The notes under the pieces were generated by a model, which was not told where the DNA came from, made no database searches, and saw only the letters and a program-made list of their open reading frames with translations. A stretch of 64,000 bases of DNA from JAEUPI01 sp046348365 (GTDB taxonomy: Bacteria > Pseudomonadota > Gammaproteobacteria > Burkholderiales > Burkholderiaceae_C), in assembly GCA_046348365.1 (NCBI GenBank), contig JAXMEL010000007.1, positions 155,729-219,728 on the forward strand. The letters run 5' to 3'. The position numbers were made by a program, and so were the translations under genes. Positions 36,462-44,842 of this stretch are shown piece by piece; within the stretch, counting starts at the first letter, position 1; each line of letters starts with the position of its first letter.

Positions 36462-38699
36462 TCAGCTGCGCCGCGCGCTGCGCACGCCGGCCAGGCGCGC
36501 GATCTGCGTCAGCACCGGTGCGAGCCGCGCGGCGTCGTCGAGCTCCACCGTCACGTCCAACCGCACCAGCGGCCCGGCCGGACCGCGCACCACCTGCGGC
36601 CGGGCGGCCGTGAGGTTCATGCGCTCCTTGGCGAACAGCTCCGAGATGTCGCGCAGCAGCCCCGGCCGGTCGACGGCCTCGATGCCGAGGCGCACCGGGT
36701 ACATCGCCGCCTTCTGCCCGCCCGGCGCACCCCAGGCGACGGCGATCGCGCGCTCGGGGTTCGTGCGCAGCATCTGGCGGTAGTTGCTGCACTCGCTGCG
36801 GTGGATCGCCACGCCCTTGCCGCGCGTCACGTAGCCGCCGATCGCATCGGGCGGCGCGGGCCGGCAGCAACGCGCCAGCGACGTCATCAGCGACTCGACG
36901 CCCACCACCAGCACGCCGCCTCCGGTGGCGCGCGCGCGCTTGAGCGCGACGCCGTCACTCGGCGGCGCGGGCTCGGCGGGCTTGAGCAGCGCCTCGATCG
37001 AGCGCAGCGAGAGTTCGTCCTTGCCGACGACTTCGAACAGCGCATCGGCGCCCTTGAAGCCGAGCCGAGCCGCCAGATCGTCGAGCTTGAGCGCCGTCTT
37101 GCCTTCGCGCTGGAGCAGCTTGTCGACCAGCTCGCGGCCGCGCGCGATCGTCGCCGCCTGCGCCTGCGCGTTGAACCACGCACGCACCTTGGCCCGCGCG
37201 CGCGGGCTCTTCAGGAAACCCAGCTCGGGGTTGAGCCAGTCGAGCGACGGCCCGCCCTCCTTGGCCGCCGTGATCTCCACCGTCTGGCCGTTGGCGAGCG
37301 CCGTGTTCAGCGGCACCAGCACGCCGTCGACGCGCGCGCCGCGGCAGCGGTGGCCGAGGTCGGTGTGCAGCGCGTAGGCGAAGTCCACCGGCGTGCCGCC
37401 CGCGGGCAGCTCGATCACCGTGGCCTGCGGCGTGAAGACGAAGATGCGGTCGTCGAAGCCCGGCGCGGCGCCGCCGGCCGCCTGCGCCGCATGGTCGCGC
37501 TCCCACGCCAGCAGCTGGTGCAGCACCGCCTTGCGCGCCGCGGCCACGCGCTCCTCGAACGCGCCGGCGGCCGCCACGCCGGCGTAGCCGCGCGCGCCGG
37601 CCTCCTTGTAGGCCCAGTGCGCGGCCACGCCGTGCTCGGCGTGCTCGTGCATCGCGCGCGTGCGGATCTGCACCTCGAGCGCGCGGCCGTCGTCGTCGCG
37701 CACCACGGTGTGCAGCGACTGGTAGCCGTTGGCCTTGGGCTTGGCGATGTAGTCGTCGTACTGGCCCGGCACGGCGTGGTAGTGCGCGTGAACGCACGAC
37801 AGCGCGGCATAGCACTCGCGCACGTCGGCCACGACGACGCGCAGCGCCAGCAGGTCGAAGATGCTGCCCAGCGCCAGCCCCTTGCCCTGCATCTTCTTCC
37901 AGATGCTGTACAAGTGCTTCGGCCGGCCGTGCACCTCGGCCGCGATGCCTTCGTCGCGCAACAGCGCATGCAGGTGCTGCCGCGCGGCCTCGACGGCACG
38001 CTCGCGCTGCGCGCGCGTCTCGTCGAGCTGGCGCGCGATGCGGGCGTAGTCGTGCGGCTGCAGGAAGCGGAAGGCCAGGTCCTCCAGCTCCCACTTGATC
38101 TGCCAGATGCCGAGCCGGTTGGCCAGCGGCGCGAACACCTGCTGCGACTCCAGCGCCAGCGCCGCCGGGCACGGCACGCGGGCCGCCGCATGCCAGCGCA
38201 GCGTCTGCAGCCGCGACGCCAGCCGCAGCAGCACGACGCGCAGGTCGCGCGAGAAGGCGAGCAGCATCTTGCGCACGCGCTCGGTCTGCAGCTCGCGGCG
38301 CTCGGCCTCGACCGCGGCATCGCGCGCCGCGCGCTGGATCTGTACCAGCTTGCGCGTGTGCTCGACCAGGCTGGCGTAGGACTCGCCGAACGCCTTGCTC
38401 ACCACCTCGTCGGGCCGCTGCAGGTAGTCGCCGGCGTAAACCAGGTAGGCCGCGGCGCGCATCGACGGTGACGCGCCGATCGACTCGAGGATCGCGGCCA
38501 CGGCGTCGGCGTGCGCCAGCGCCGGCTCGCCGGTGTCGAGCAGCTCACCGGCGAGCAGCGGCTCGGCGAAGGCGCGCGCGCGCGCCAGCTCCGACGCGCC
38601 CGTCGCGTCGGCCTTCGCCGGCGCGGATGCGTCGACCGATTCGGTCAGCTGCAGGATCGGCGCTGCACCCTCCTCCGGGCGCAGGGCTAGCGTCTTCAT
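36462..38699 (-). CDS. relA: (p)ppGpp synthetase RelA
   Basis: The protein has 745 residues and the long RelA/SpoT architecture: N-terminal pseudo-hydrolase, synthetase, TGS, helical, zinc-finger and ACT domains. The hydrolase region lacks the HDxxED motif (ALAHADAVAAILESIG ... YAGDYLQRP), so it should be synthetase-only. The synthetase core shows YSIWKKMQGKG, YIAKPKANGYQSLHTVV and VQIRTRAMHEHAEHGVAAHW. TGS begins at IFVFTPQATVIELP; the zinc-finger segment has SLARCCRPAPPDAIGGYVT. It makes the stringent-response alarmone on starved ribosomes. Confidence 0.95.
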   Translation of the reverse strand: MKTLALRPEEGAAPILQLTESVDASAPAKADATGASELARARAFAEPLLAGELLDTGEPALAHADAVAAILESIGASPSMRAAAYLVYAGDYLQRPDEVVSKAFGESYASLVEHTRKLVQIQRAARDAAVEAERRELQTERVRKMLLAFSRDLRVVLLRLASRLQTLRWHAAARVPCPAALALESQQVFAPLANRLGIWQIKWELEDLAFRFLQPHDYARIARQLDETRAQRERAVEAARQHLHALLRDEGIAAEVHGRPKHLYSIWKKMQGKGLALGSIFDLLALRVVVADVRECYAALSCVHAHYHAVPGQYDDYIAKPKANGYQSLHTVVRDDDGRALEVQIRTRAMHEHAEHGVAAHWAYKEAGARGYAGVAAAGAFEERVAAARKAVLHQLLAWERDHAAQAAGGAAPGFDDRIFVFTPQATVIELPAGGTPVDFAYALHTDLGHRCRGARVDGVLVPLNTALANGQTVEITAAKEGGPSLDWLNPELGFLKSPRARAKVRAWFNAQAQAATIARGRELVDKLLQREGKTALKLDDLAARLGFKGADALFEVVGKDELSLRSIEALLKPAEPAPPSDGVALKRARATGGGVLVVGVESLMTSLARCCRPAPPDAIGGYVTRGKGVAIHRSECSNYRQMLRTNPERAIAVAWGAPGGQKAAMYPVRLGIEAVDRPGLLRDISELFAKERMNLTAARPQVVRGPAGPLVRLDVTVELDDAARLAPVLTQIARLAGVRSARRS

Positions 38700-39562
38700 G
38701 GCCTCAGCAGGAACTCCCGTACCGTGCGCACCTGGTCGGGCTGCACCAGCATCGGCGCATGGCCCACGCCGGCGAACTCCACCAGCGTCGCCTTCGGGCC
38801 GCGCTCGGTCATGGCCTTCGCGGTGGCCGGCGAGAGCAGGTCCGACTCGGCGCCGCGCAGCAGCAGCGTCGGGCAACGCAGGCTGTCGTAACTCCTCCAC
38901 AGCGCGGCCTCGCCGGCTGCCGACGCCTCGGGCGTGATGGCCTTGAACGGCACCGCGATGGCGGGGTCGCTGCGCGGCACGAACGCGTCGCCGTCACGCT
39001 TCAGCTGGGGTTCGGTGAGTGCGAGCCACTGCTCGCGCGTGTGCGGGCCGAAGCCGGTGGAGATCGCCCACAGCGCGTCGGCGGCTTCGTCGAGCGTCTG
39101 CCACCGCGCCGGCCGCCCGATGTAGCTGCCGATGCGCGCGATCGCTGCCGGCTCGATCACCGGGCCCACGTCGTTGAGCACCAGCTTGCGCAGCGGCGAG
39201 CCCGGCAGCGCGGCCACGCCGAGGCCGATCAGCCCGCCCATCGACGTGCCGACCCAATCGACCACCTCGGCGTCGAGCCGCGCCAGCAGCGTGATCATGT
39301 CGGCCACGTAGGCCGGGATCACGTAGCCCATCGGATCGCGCAGCCAGTCGCTGCGGCCGCGGCCGACCACGTCGGGGCACACCACGCGGCAGCGATCGCT
39401 CATCGCGCGCGCCAGCGTGTCGAAGTCGCGGCCCTGGCGGCTCAGGCCGTGCGCGCAAACGAGCACGCGGCGATTGGCGCTATCGCCCCACTCCCAATAG
39501 GCCATGCGATGCAGCCCCTTGGCATCCAGGCATTGCACGTGGTTCAGACGCGGCTCGCTCAC
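38696..39562 (-). CDS. alpha/beta hydrolase
   Basis: The 288-residue alpha/beta hydrolase starts MSEPRLNHVQCLD at a GTG (39562), with AAGGAG 8 nt upstream. The motifs are VCAHGLSRQGRDFD (oxyanion loop), GTSMGGLIG (nucleophile Ser), GAESDLLSP (Asp) and FAGVGHAPML (His). Such proteins are esterases or related hydrolases; the substrate is unknown. Its stop overlaps the relA start (ATGA at 38696-38699), so relA translation is probably coupled to it. Confidence 0.87.
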   Translation of the reverse strand: MSEPRLNHVQCLDAKGLHRMAYWEWGDSANRRVLVCAHGLSRQGRDFDTLARAMSDRCRVVCPDVVGRGRSDWLRDPMGYVIPAYVADMITLLARLDAEVVDWVGTSMGGLIGLGVAALPGSPLRKLVLNDVGPVIEPAAIARIGSYIGRPARWQTLDEAADALWAISTGFGPHTREQWLALTEPQLKRDGDAFVPRSDPAIAVPFKAITPEASAAGEAALWRSYDSLRCPTLLLRGAESDLLSPATAKAMTERGPKATLVEFAGVGHAPMLVQPDQVRTVREFLLRP

Positions 39563-39616
39563 GCTCGGATCTCCTTGCCGATAATGATCCTAACAACCTC
39601 GCGGAGTGAATGTCTC

Positions 39617-40387
39617 ATGTTGAAAGGCAAGACGGCACTGGTCACCGGATCCACCAGCGGCATCGGGCTCGGCGTGGCGCTGGCGCTGGCCGAGCAAGGC
39701 GCCAGCGTGATGCTCAATGGCTTCGGCGACGTCGAGCCGGCGCGGCGCAGCGTGGCCGCGCTCGGCGTGAAGGCGAGCTACCACGGCGCCGACATGAGCA
39801 AGCCGGCCGAGATCGAGGCCATGGTGCGCGCCTGCGAGGCCGAGTTCGGTGCGGTGGACATCCTCGTCAACAACGCCGGCATCCAGCACGTCGCCGCGGT
39901 GGAGGACTTTCCGCCCGAGCGCTGGGACGCGATCATCGCGATCAACCTGTCGTCGGCGTTCCACACCACGCGGCTGACGCTGCCGGGCATGAAGCGGCGC
40001 AACTGGGGGCGCATTCTCAACGTCGCCTCGACGCACGGGCTGGTGGCCTCGGCGCAGAAGTCGGCCTACGTGGCGAGCAAGCACGGCATCGTCGGCTTCA
40101 CCAAGAGCGTGGCGCTCGAAACCGCGACCACCGGCATCACCGTCAACGCGATCTGCCCGGGCTGGGTGCTGACGCCGCTGGTGCAGAAGCAGGTCGATGC
40201 GCGCGCGGCGCAGGCCGGCGTCGACCAGGCCGAGGCCAAGCGCCAGCTGCTGGCCGAGAAGCAGCCGTCGCTGCAGTTCACCACGGCGGAGCAGCTCGGC
40301 AGCCTGGCCGTGTTCCTGTGTTCGCCCGCGGCCGACAACGTGCGCGGCGTGGCCTGGAACGTCGACGGCGGCTGGGTGGCGCAGTAG
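39617..40387 (+). CDS. bdhA: 3-hydroxybutyrate dehydrogenase
   Basis: The 256-residue short-chain dehydrogenase interconverts (R)-3-hydroxybutyrate and acetoacetate in PHB degradation. The NAD-binding loop is VTGSTSGIGLGVA and the catalytic residues are S138, Y151 and K155 in ASTHGLVASAQKSAYVASK. The C-terminal QPSLQFTTAEQLG region is typical of bacterial 3-hydroxybutyrate dehydrogenases. It is monocistronic and divergent from the hydrolase-relA pair, consistent with phaR elsewhere in the window. Confidence 0.95.
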   Translation: MLKGKTALVTGSTSGIGLGVALALAEQGASVMLNGFGDVEPARRSVAALGVKASYHGADMSKPAEIEAMVRACEAEFGAVDILVNNAGIQHVAAVEDFPPERWDAIIAINLSSAFHTTRLTLPGMKRRNWGRILNVASTHGLVASAQKSAYVASKHGIVGFTKSVALETATTGITVNAICPGWVLTPLVQKQVDARAAQAGVDQAEAKRQLLAEKQPSLQFTTAEQLGSLAVFLCSPAADNVRGVAWNVDGGWVAQ

Positions 40388-40410
40388 CGCCGCGCTGCGC
40401 CGCGCGTCGC

Positions 40411-40448
40411 ACGCGCTCAACGCGTCATCACGCGCTCAGCGCGTCATC
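40411..40448. repeat. two tandem 19-bp units between bdhA and the SIMPL gene
   Basis: Copy one (40411-40429, ACGCGCTCAACGCGTCATC) and copy two (40430-40448) differ at one base. Each unit can fold as ACGCG-N5-CGCGT. Copy two covers the last codons and stop of the minus-strand SIMPL gene, so the duplication seems to have arisen from that gene end. It sits where convergent transcripts meet. Confidence 0.75.
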
Positions 40449-41149
40449 ATCACGCTGCCGTTCACCGTGGCAGTGACGTTGGCCTTGCCGGCTTCCACCG
40501 GCACCGATTCATCGGCCGCGACCGCGGCCGACATCACCCGCGCGCGCACGATCGGCTGCGGAAACTGCGGCGCATCGCTGCTGACGCTGACCTCGCGGAT
40601 CGCGTAGCCCGCATAGCCGAACTGGCGCGCATAGTCGGCGGCGCGCGCGCGAAAGCGCGTGATCGCCTGCGCCGCGGCATCGGCCTCGGCCTTCTCGCGC
40701 GTGTCGCGGGCCAGCGAGTAGCCGACGCGCGACACGGCCACCGTGTTCAGGCGGCCGGCGAGCTGCGCGATGGCGCTCATGTCGCGGCCTTCGAGCACGA
40801 GGTCGGCCTGGCCGACCCAGCCGCTGACGACGCCCTTGCTCGAATAGCGCGGCGAGAGGCTGAACTGGCCGGTGCGCACGTCGAGCTGGCCCGGCCGCGC
40901 TGCCTTGCGTGCCTCGGCGAGCGCGGTGTCGAGCGCCTGACGCAGCTGCGCCTGCACGCCGGCCGGCTCGGGGCCCTCGCGCAAGGCCTGCAAGGTGATG
41001 GCCAGCGTGTCGAACGGCACTTCGACGGTCGATGTGGCACCGATGGCGAGCACGTCGCGCGGCGGCGTCGGATCCGCGGCCTGAGCCGCTGCCGCAGAGG
41101 CGGCCAAGGTGATGGCCGCGAGCGAGGCCAGAGCGAAGGTTCGGTGCAT
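40436..41149 (-). CDS. SIMPL (DUF541) domain periplasmic protein
   Basis: The 237-residue protein has a signal peptide MHRTFALASLAAITLAASAA ending near AQA. The mature part is a DUF541/SIMPL domain (IGATSTVEVPFDTLAITLQA at the start and FRARAADYARQFGYAGYAIRE in the C-terminal half), as in E. coli YggE, which is linked to oxidative-stress defence. The biochemical role is unknown. A GGAG lies about 8 nt before the ATG. Confidence 0.88.
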   Translation of the reverse strand: MHRTFALASLAAITLAASAAAAQAADPTPPRDVLAIGATSTVEVPFDTLAITLQALREGPEPAGVQAQLRQALDTALAEARKAARPGQLDVRTGQFSLSPRYSSKGVVSGWVGQADLVLEGRDMSAIAQLAGRLNTVAVSRVGYSLARDTREKAEADAAAQAITRFRARAADYARQFGYAGYAIREVSVSSDAPQFPQPIVRARVMSAAVAADESVPVEAGKANVTATVNGSVMMTR

Positions 41150-41400
41150 CCTGAGATCTCCGTTGGTCAATTGCAACATTGCCGGACGAGGCGCCTTGCG
41201 CTGCGTCCATCGCGTTGAACGTGCCGCCCGTCGGCATGGGGCTTGCGCGCGGTTCCCGCGGCCGATTGTCGCGAGCGTGCTGCGCTTCACGCTCGAGGCC
41301 GTGAAGCCGGAAATAGATGTAACAGACGGTCGTTCATCCCCGTTTCAGGGGGTTGCGAACCGGCACAATGCCACTGTTACAAATCTGGAGCTGCGTGCGC
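41150..41400 (+). promoter_or_regulatory. divergent regulatory region before the ompR-type gene
   Basis: This 251-bp region separates the SIMPL gene from the response-regulator gene. For the latter, TTGCGA (41353-41358) and TTACAA (41377-41382) with an 18-bp spacer form a possible promoter. The 8-mer TGTAACAG occurs at 41318-41325 and, inverted as CTGTTACA, at 41374-41381, overlapping the -10 element. OmpR-family sites often contain GTAACA, so autoregulation is plausible. Confidence 0.5.
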
Positions 41401-42135
41401 ATGAACACCCCCGCCAACACTCGCCCTGACCGCATCGTGGTCGTCGACGACGACGCGCGGATCCGCGACCTGTTGCGGCGCTACCTCACCCAGGAGGGCT
41501 TCGAAGTCCTGCTGGCCGAGGATGCCAAGGCACTGAACCGCATTCTGACCCGCGAGACGATCGACCTGATCGTGCTCGACCTGATGCTGCCCGGCGAGGA
41601 CGGCCTGTCGATCTGCCGCCGCCTGCGCGCGGCCAACGACGTCACGCCGATCATCATGCTGACGGCCAAGGTCGAGGACGTCGATCGCATCGTCGGCCTC
41701 GAAGTCGGCGCCGACGACTATCTGCCCAAGCCGTTCAACCCGCGCGAGCTGCTCGCCCGCGTGCATGCGGTGCTGCGCCGCCGGCCGGCGATGGAAGCGC
41801 CCGGCGCGCCGTCGAAGGAGGCGCAGTCGGTGAGCTTCGGGCCGTTCGAGTTCGACCTCAGCCTGCGCCGCCTGACCAAGAACGGCGAACAGATCGCGCT
41901 GACCACCGGCGAGTTCTCGATGCTCAAGGCACTGGTGCGGCATCCGCGCCAGCCGCTGTCGCGCGACAAGCTGGCCCAGCTGGCACGCGGCCGCGAATTC
42001 GAGCCGTTCGACCGCAGCCTCGACGTGCAGATCTCGCGCTTGCGCAAGATGATCGAGGCCGATCCCTCGCAGCCGCGCTACATCCAGACCGTGTGGGGCG
42101 TGGGATACGTGTTCGTGCCGGACGGCGCGAATTGA
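41401..42135 (+). CDS. ompR: OmpR-family response regulator (OmpR/RisA type)
   Basis: The 244-residue protein has a receiver domain with phospho-acceptor D60 in DLIVLDLMLPGEDGL, an acidic pocket in VVVDDDARIRDLL, and the conserved Lys in DDYLPKPFNPRELLARV. The C-terminal winged helix carries TTGEFSMLKAL and RSLDVQISRLRKMIE. The overall sequence closely resembles Bordetella RisA and E. coli OmpR. The ATG at 41401 matches the family start (MNTPANTRPDRIVVVDDD). Its partner kinase gene follows after 24 bp. Confidence 0.95.
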   Translation: MNTPANTRPDRIVVVDDDARIRDLLRRYLTQEGFEVLLAEDAKALNRILTRETIDLIVLDLMLPGEDGLSICRRLRAANDVTPIIMLTAKVEDVDRIVGLEVGADDYLPKPFNPRELLARVHAVLRRRPAMEAPGAPSKEAQSVSFGPFEFDLSLRRLTKNGEQIALTTGEFSMLKALVRHPRQPLSRDKLAQLARGREFEPFDRSLDVQISRLRKMIEADPSQPRYIQTVWGVGYVFVPDGAN

Positions 42136-42159
42136 TGTTCCGCCGGCGCGGGCGCTGAG

Positions 42160-43491
42160 ATGCCCCGCTCGCAAGGCGTAGCGCTCAGTCTCTTCTGGCG
42201 CACGTTCGCGCTGCTCGCGATCCTGCTCGGCAGCGGGATCGTCGCCTGGGTGTGGACGCTGCGCGCGCTGGAGTTCGAGCCGCGCGCCGTGGCCGCGTCG
42301 CAGCAGATCGCGAGCCTGGTGAACCTGGCGCGCGCCGCGCTGCATCACAGCGACGCGATCAACCGTGTCGCGCTGGTCAAGACGCTGTCGGCGCAGGAGG
42401 CGATCCGCATCGCGCCGCACGAACCCACCGACAAGTGGGTGGCGTTCGAGGAGGACCGCTTCACGCGCGTGGTGGCCGGCGAGCTGCGCAGCCGCCTCGG
42501 CAGCGAGACGATCGTGGCGCGCAGCGTCAACGGCCAGCCGGGCCTGTGGGTCGGCTTCGCGATCGAGAAGGACGCCTGGTGGCTGCAGACCGAACTGGGC
42601 CGCGTGCGCGCGCTCACCGGCGGCACCTGGTTCGTGTGGGTCGGCATCGCCTTGCTGGCGACGATCTTCGGCTCGGTGGCGATCGCGCGGCTGATCAACC
42701 AGCCGCTGCGCGAACTCTCGTTCGCGGCCAGCCGCATCCGCGAGGGCGAGTTCGATTCGCGCCTCGACGAGAACACCATGACCAGCGAGATCCGCGAGGT
42801 CAACATGGGCTTCAACCGCATGGCGCGCGAGCTGGCCAAGGTGGAGGAAGACCGCGCCGTGATGCTCGCCGGCATCAGCCACGACCTGCGCACGCCGCTG
42901 GCGCGGCTGCGCCTCGAGGCCGAGATGAGCGTGCACGACGAGGAAGCGCAGCGCAACATGGCGATGGACATCGACCAGCTCGACGCCATCATCGACAAGT
43001 TCATGGACTACGCGCGCCCCGGCGACACCAAGCTCAGGCCGGTGAACCTGGCCCAGGTGATCGACCGCGAGGCGCAGGGCTTCCGCGACCCGACGACGAT
43101 CCGCATCACCAGCAAGGTGGCGATCGACCTGTCGGTGATGGCCGACGAGATCGAGCTCGGCCGCGTGTTCTCCAACCTGTTCGAGAACGCTCGCCGCTAC
43201 GGCCGCACCATCGACACCGGCGTGGCCAACGTGCACGTGACGTACGCGCGCACCGGGCCGTGGGTGATCGTCAGCGTGCGCGACCATGGCCCCGGCGTGC
43301 CGCCCGAGAAGATGAACCAGCTGACGACGCCGTTCTTCCGCGGCGACGCGGCGCGCACGGCCGCCACCGGCGCCGGCCTCGGGCTGGCGATCGTGGAGAA
43401 GGCGCTGGCGCGCATGGGCGGCGCACTCGAACTCGCCAACGCCGGCGAAGGCGGGCTGGTGGCGCACATCCGGCTCAAGCGCGCACCTTGA
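42160..43491 (+). CDS. EnvZ/RisS-type sensor histidine kinase
   Basis: The 443-residue inner-membrane kinase has TM1 around 12-32 (FALLAILLGSGIVAWVWTL), a periplasmic domain of ~110 residues and TM2 around 155-180 (FVWVGIALLATIFGSVAIA). HAMP follows. The DHp motif is GISHDLRTPLARLRLEAEM with phospho-acceptor H241. The catalytic ATPase domain has the N-box NLFENARRYG, DHGPGVPPEKM and GAGLGLAIVEKA. It should phosphorylate the OmpR-type regulator in response to an envelope signal such as osmolarity or acidity. Confidence 0.94.
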   Translation: MPRSQGVALSLFWRTFALLAILLGSGIVAWVWTLRALEFEPRAVAASQQIASLVNLARAALHHSDAINRVALVKTLSAQEAIRIAPHEPTDKWVAFEEDRFTRVVAGELRSRLGSETIVARSVNGQPGLWVGFAIEKDAWWLQTELGRVRALTGGTWFVWVGIALLATIFGSVAIARLINQPLRELSFAASRIREGEFDSRLDENTMTSEIREVNMGFNRMARELAKVEEDRAVMLAGISHDLRTPLARLRLEAEMSVHDEEAQRNMAMDIDQLDAIIDKFMDYARPGDTKLRPVNLAQVIDREAQGFRDPTTIRITSKVAIDLSVMADEIELGRVFSNLFENARRYGRTIDTGVANVHVTYARTGPWVIVSVRDHGPGVPPEKMNQLTTPFFRGDAARTAATGAGLGLAIVEKALARMGGALELANAGEGGLVAHIRLKRAP

Positions 43492-43519
43492 TCTGCGCGC
43501 GCGCTGATTCGCGCGACCG

Positions 43520-44746
43520 TTAAGCGCGGCTCAGCAGCGCCACCGCGCGCGCCTCGATCGCGCGTCCCTCGCCCACCGGCCCCATCTTCTCGGCGGTCTT
43601 GGCCTTGACGTTGACCTGCGCCACCGCCACGCCCAGCGCATCGGCGATGCGCGCGCGCATGGCGTCGATGTGCGGCGCCATCTTCGGCGCCTGCGCAACG
43701 ATGGTCGAATCGACGTTGACGATCTCGTAGCCCGCCGCGCGCACCCGGCGTGCGGCCTCGGCGAGCAGCCGGTGCGAATCGGCGCCCTCGAACGCGGCGT
43801 CGGTGTCCGGAAAGTGCCGCCCGATGTCGCCCAGCGCCGCGGCGCCGAGCAGCGCGTCGGTGATCGCGTGCAGCAGCGCGTCGCCGTCGGAATGCGCCTG
43901 CAGACCATGCGTGTGCGGCACCGTCACGCCGCCGAGCACCAGCGGCCTGCCGGGCACCAGCGCGTGGATGTCCCAGCCTTCGCCGAATCGCACCGCGGGC
44001 AGGGTCATGGGGGCATCTCCCGTTGCTGTGGTGTCGCCGCGCGCACGCAGCCAGGCTGCCGCGCGCGCGACGTCTTCGGGCCAGGTGACCTTGAGGTTGT
44101 TCGCATCGCCGGCCACGAGCCGGGGCTGCAGGCCGATCGCCTCGATCGCGCTTGCCTCGTCGGTCACGCGCTCGCCGGAGCGTGCCAGCGCGCGCGCGAG
44201 CTGGCCGAGCCTGAACATCTGCGGCGTCTGCGCTGCCCACTTGTCGCTGCGATCGATCGTCGCGCTGGCGCGGCCGTCGCGTGCGAACTTCAGCGTGTCG
44301 GCCACCGGCAGCGCGAGCAGGCCGCCCACGACGTCGTGAAGACAGGCGTCGATCAGTCGGTCGACCCAGGCGGGCTCGACGAGGCAGCGCGCCGCGTCGT
44401 GCACCAGCACCCAGTCGTCGTCGCCCGCGCCGCGCTCGCGCAGCGCCTGCAGGCCCGCGGCCACGGTGGCCGCGCGCGTGGCGCCGCCGCAGCGCGCGAC
44501 CCAGGCCGCGTCGACCGATTGCCCACGCATGGCTTCGTCGAACCAGCCGTCATGCGGCGAGATCACGAGCAGCACGCCGGCGAGCCGCGTCACCCGCTGC
44601 AACGCGGCCAGCGTGTGCGCCACCATCGGCCGCCCGGCCAGCGGCGCGTATTGCTTGGGCACCGCAGTGCCCGCTCGCGCACCGATGCCGGCGCATGGCA
44701 CCAGCGCGTACAAGCGTGGTTCGCGCGAGGCGCTGCTGGTGTTCAT
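43520..44746 (-). CDS. ispDF: bifunctional IspDF: MEP cytidylyltransferase fused to MEcPP synthase
   Basis: One uninterrupted frame of 408 residues holds both enzymes of the MEP isoprenoid pathway. Residues 1 to about 235 are IspD, with PCAGIGARAGTAVPKQYAPL (CTP binding) and VLVHDAARCLV. Residues 247-408 are IspF, starting MTLPAVRFGEGWDIHALV, with metal ligands in GWDIHAL and the AHSDGDALLHAITDALLGA motif. The ~12-residue junction (ARGDTTATGDAP) has no stop. An internal ATG at 44008 with a GGGAG just upstream could still start IspF alone (162 aa). The separate CMP-kinase IspE is not here. Confidence 0.92.
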   Translation of the reverse strand: MNTSSASREPRLYALVPCAGIGARAGTAVPKQYAPLAGRPMVAHTLAALQRVTRLAGVLLVISPHDGWFDEAMRGQSVDAAWVARCGGATRAATVAAGLQALRERGAGDDDWVLVHDAARCLVEPAWVDRLIDACLHDVVGGLLALPVADTLKFARDGRASATIDRSDKWAAQTPQMFRLGQLARALARSGERVTDEASAIEAIGLQPRLVAGDANNLKVTWPEDVARAAAWLRARGDTTATGDAPMTLPAVRFGEGWDIHALVPGRPLVLGGVTVPHTHGLQAHSDGDALLHAITDALLGAAALGDIGRHFPDTDAAFEGADSHRLLAEAARRVRAAGYEIVNVDSTIVAQAPKMAPHIDAMRARIADALGVAVAQVNVKAKTAEKMGPVGEGRAIEARAVALLSRA

Positions 44747-44751
44747 CGCGA

Positions 44752-44765
44752 CGATTCTAGAATCG
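44752..44765. promoter_or_regulatory. 14-bp palindrome giving TAGAAT on both strands, between ispDF and mfd
   Basis: The palindrome CGATTCTAGAATCG presents a TAGAAT -10-like hexamer to each divergent gene. On the ispDF side the expected start of transcription falls within a base or two of the ATG at 44746, so that message may be leaderless. On the mfd side the leader would be about 70 nt. -35 boxes are poor on both strands. Confidence 0.45.
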
Positions 44766-44842
44766 CGCTGCGCGACGACGCGCTGCGCACGGCCCGCTTC
44801 GAGCCCGGTGACGAACGCGCCGGGTCGGCGCGCGTGCCGTCG

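Noticed and set aside
36462..38699. Bifunctional SpoT instead of RelA
   Set aside because: The HDxxED hydrolase motif is missing in the N-terminal domain.
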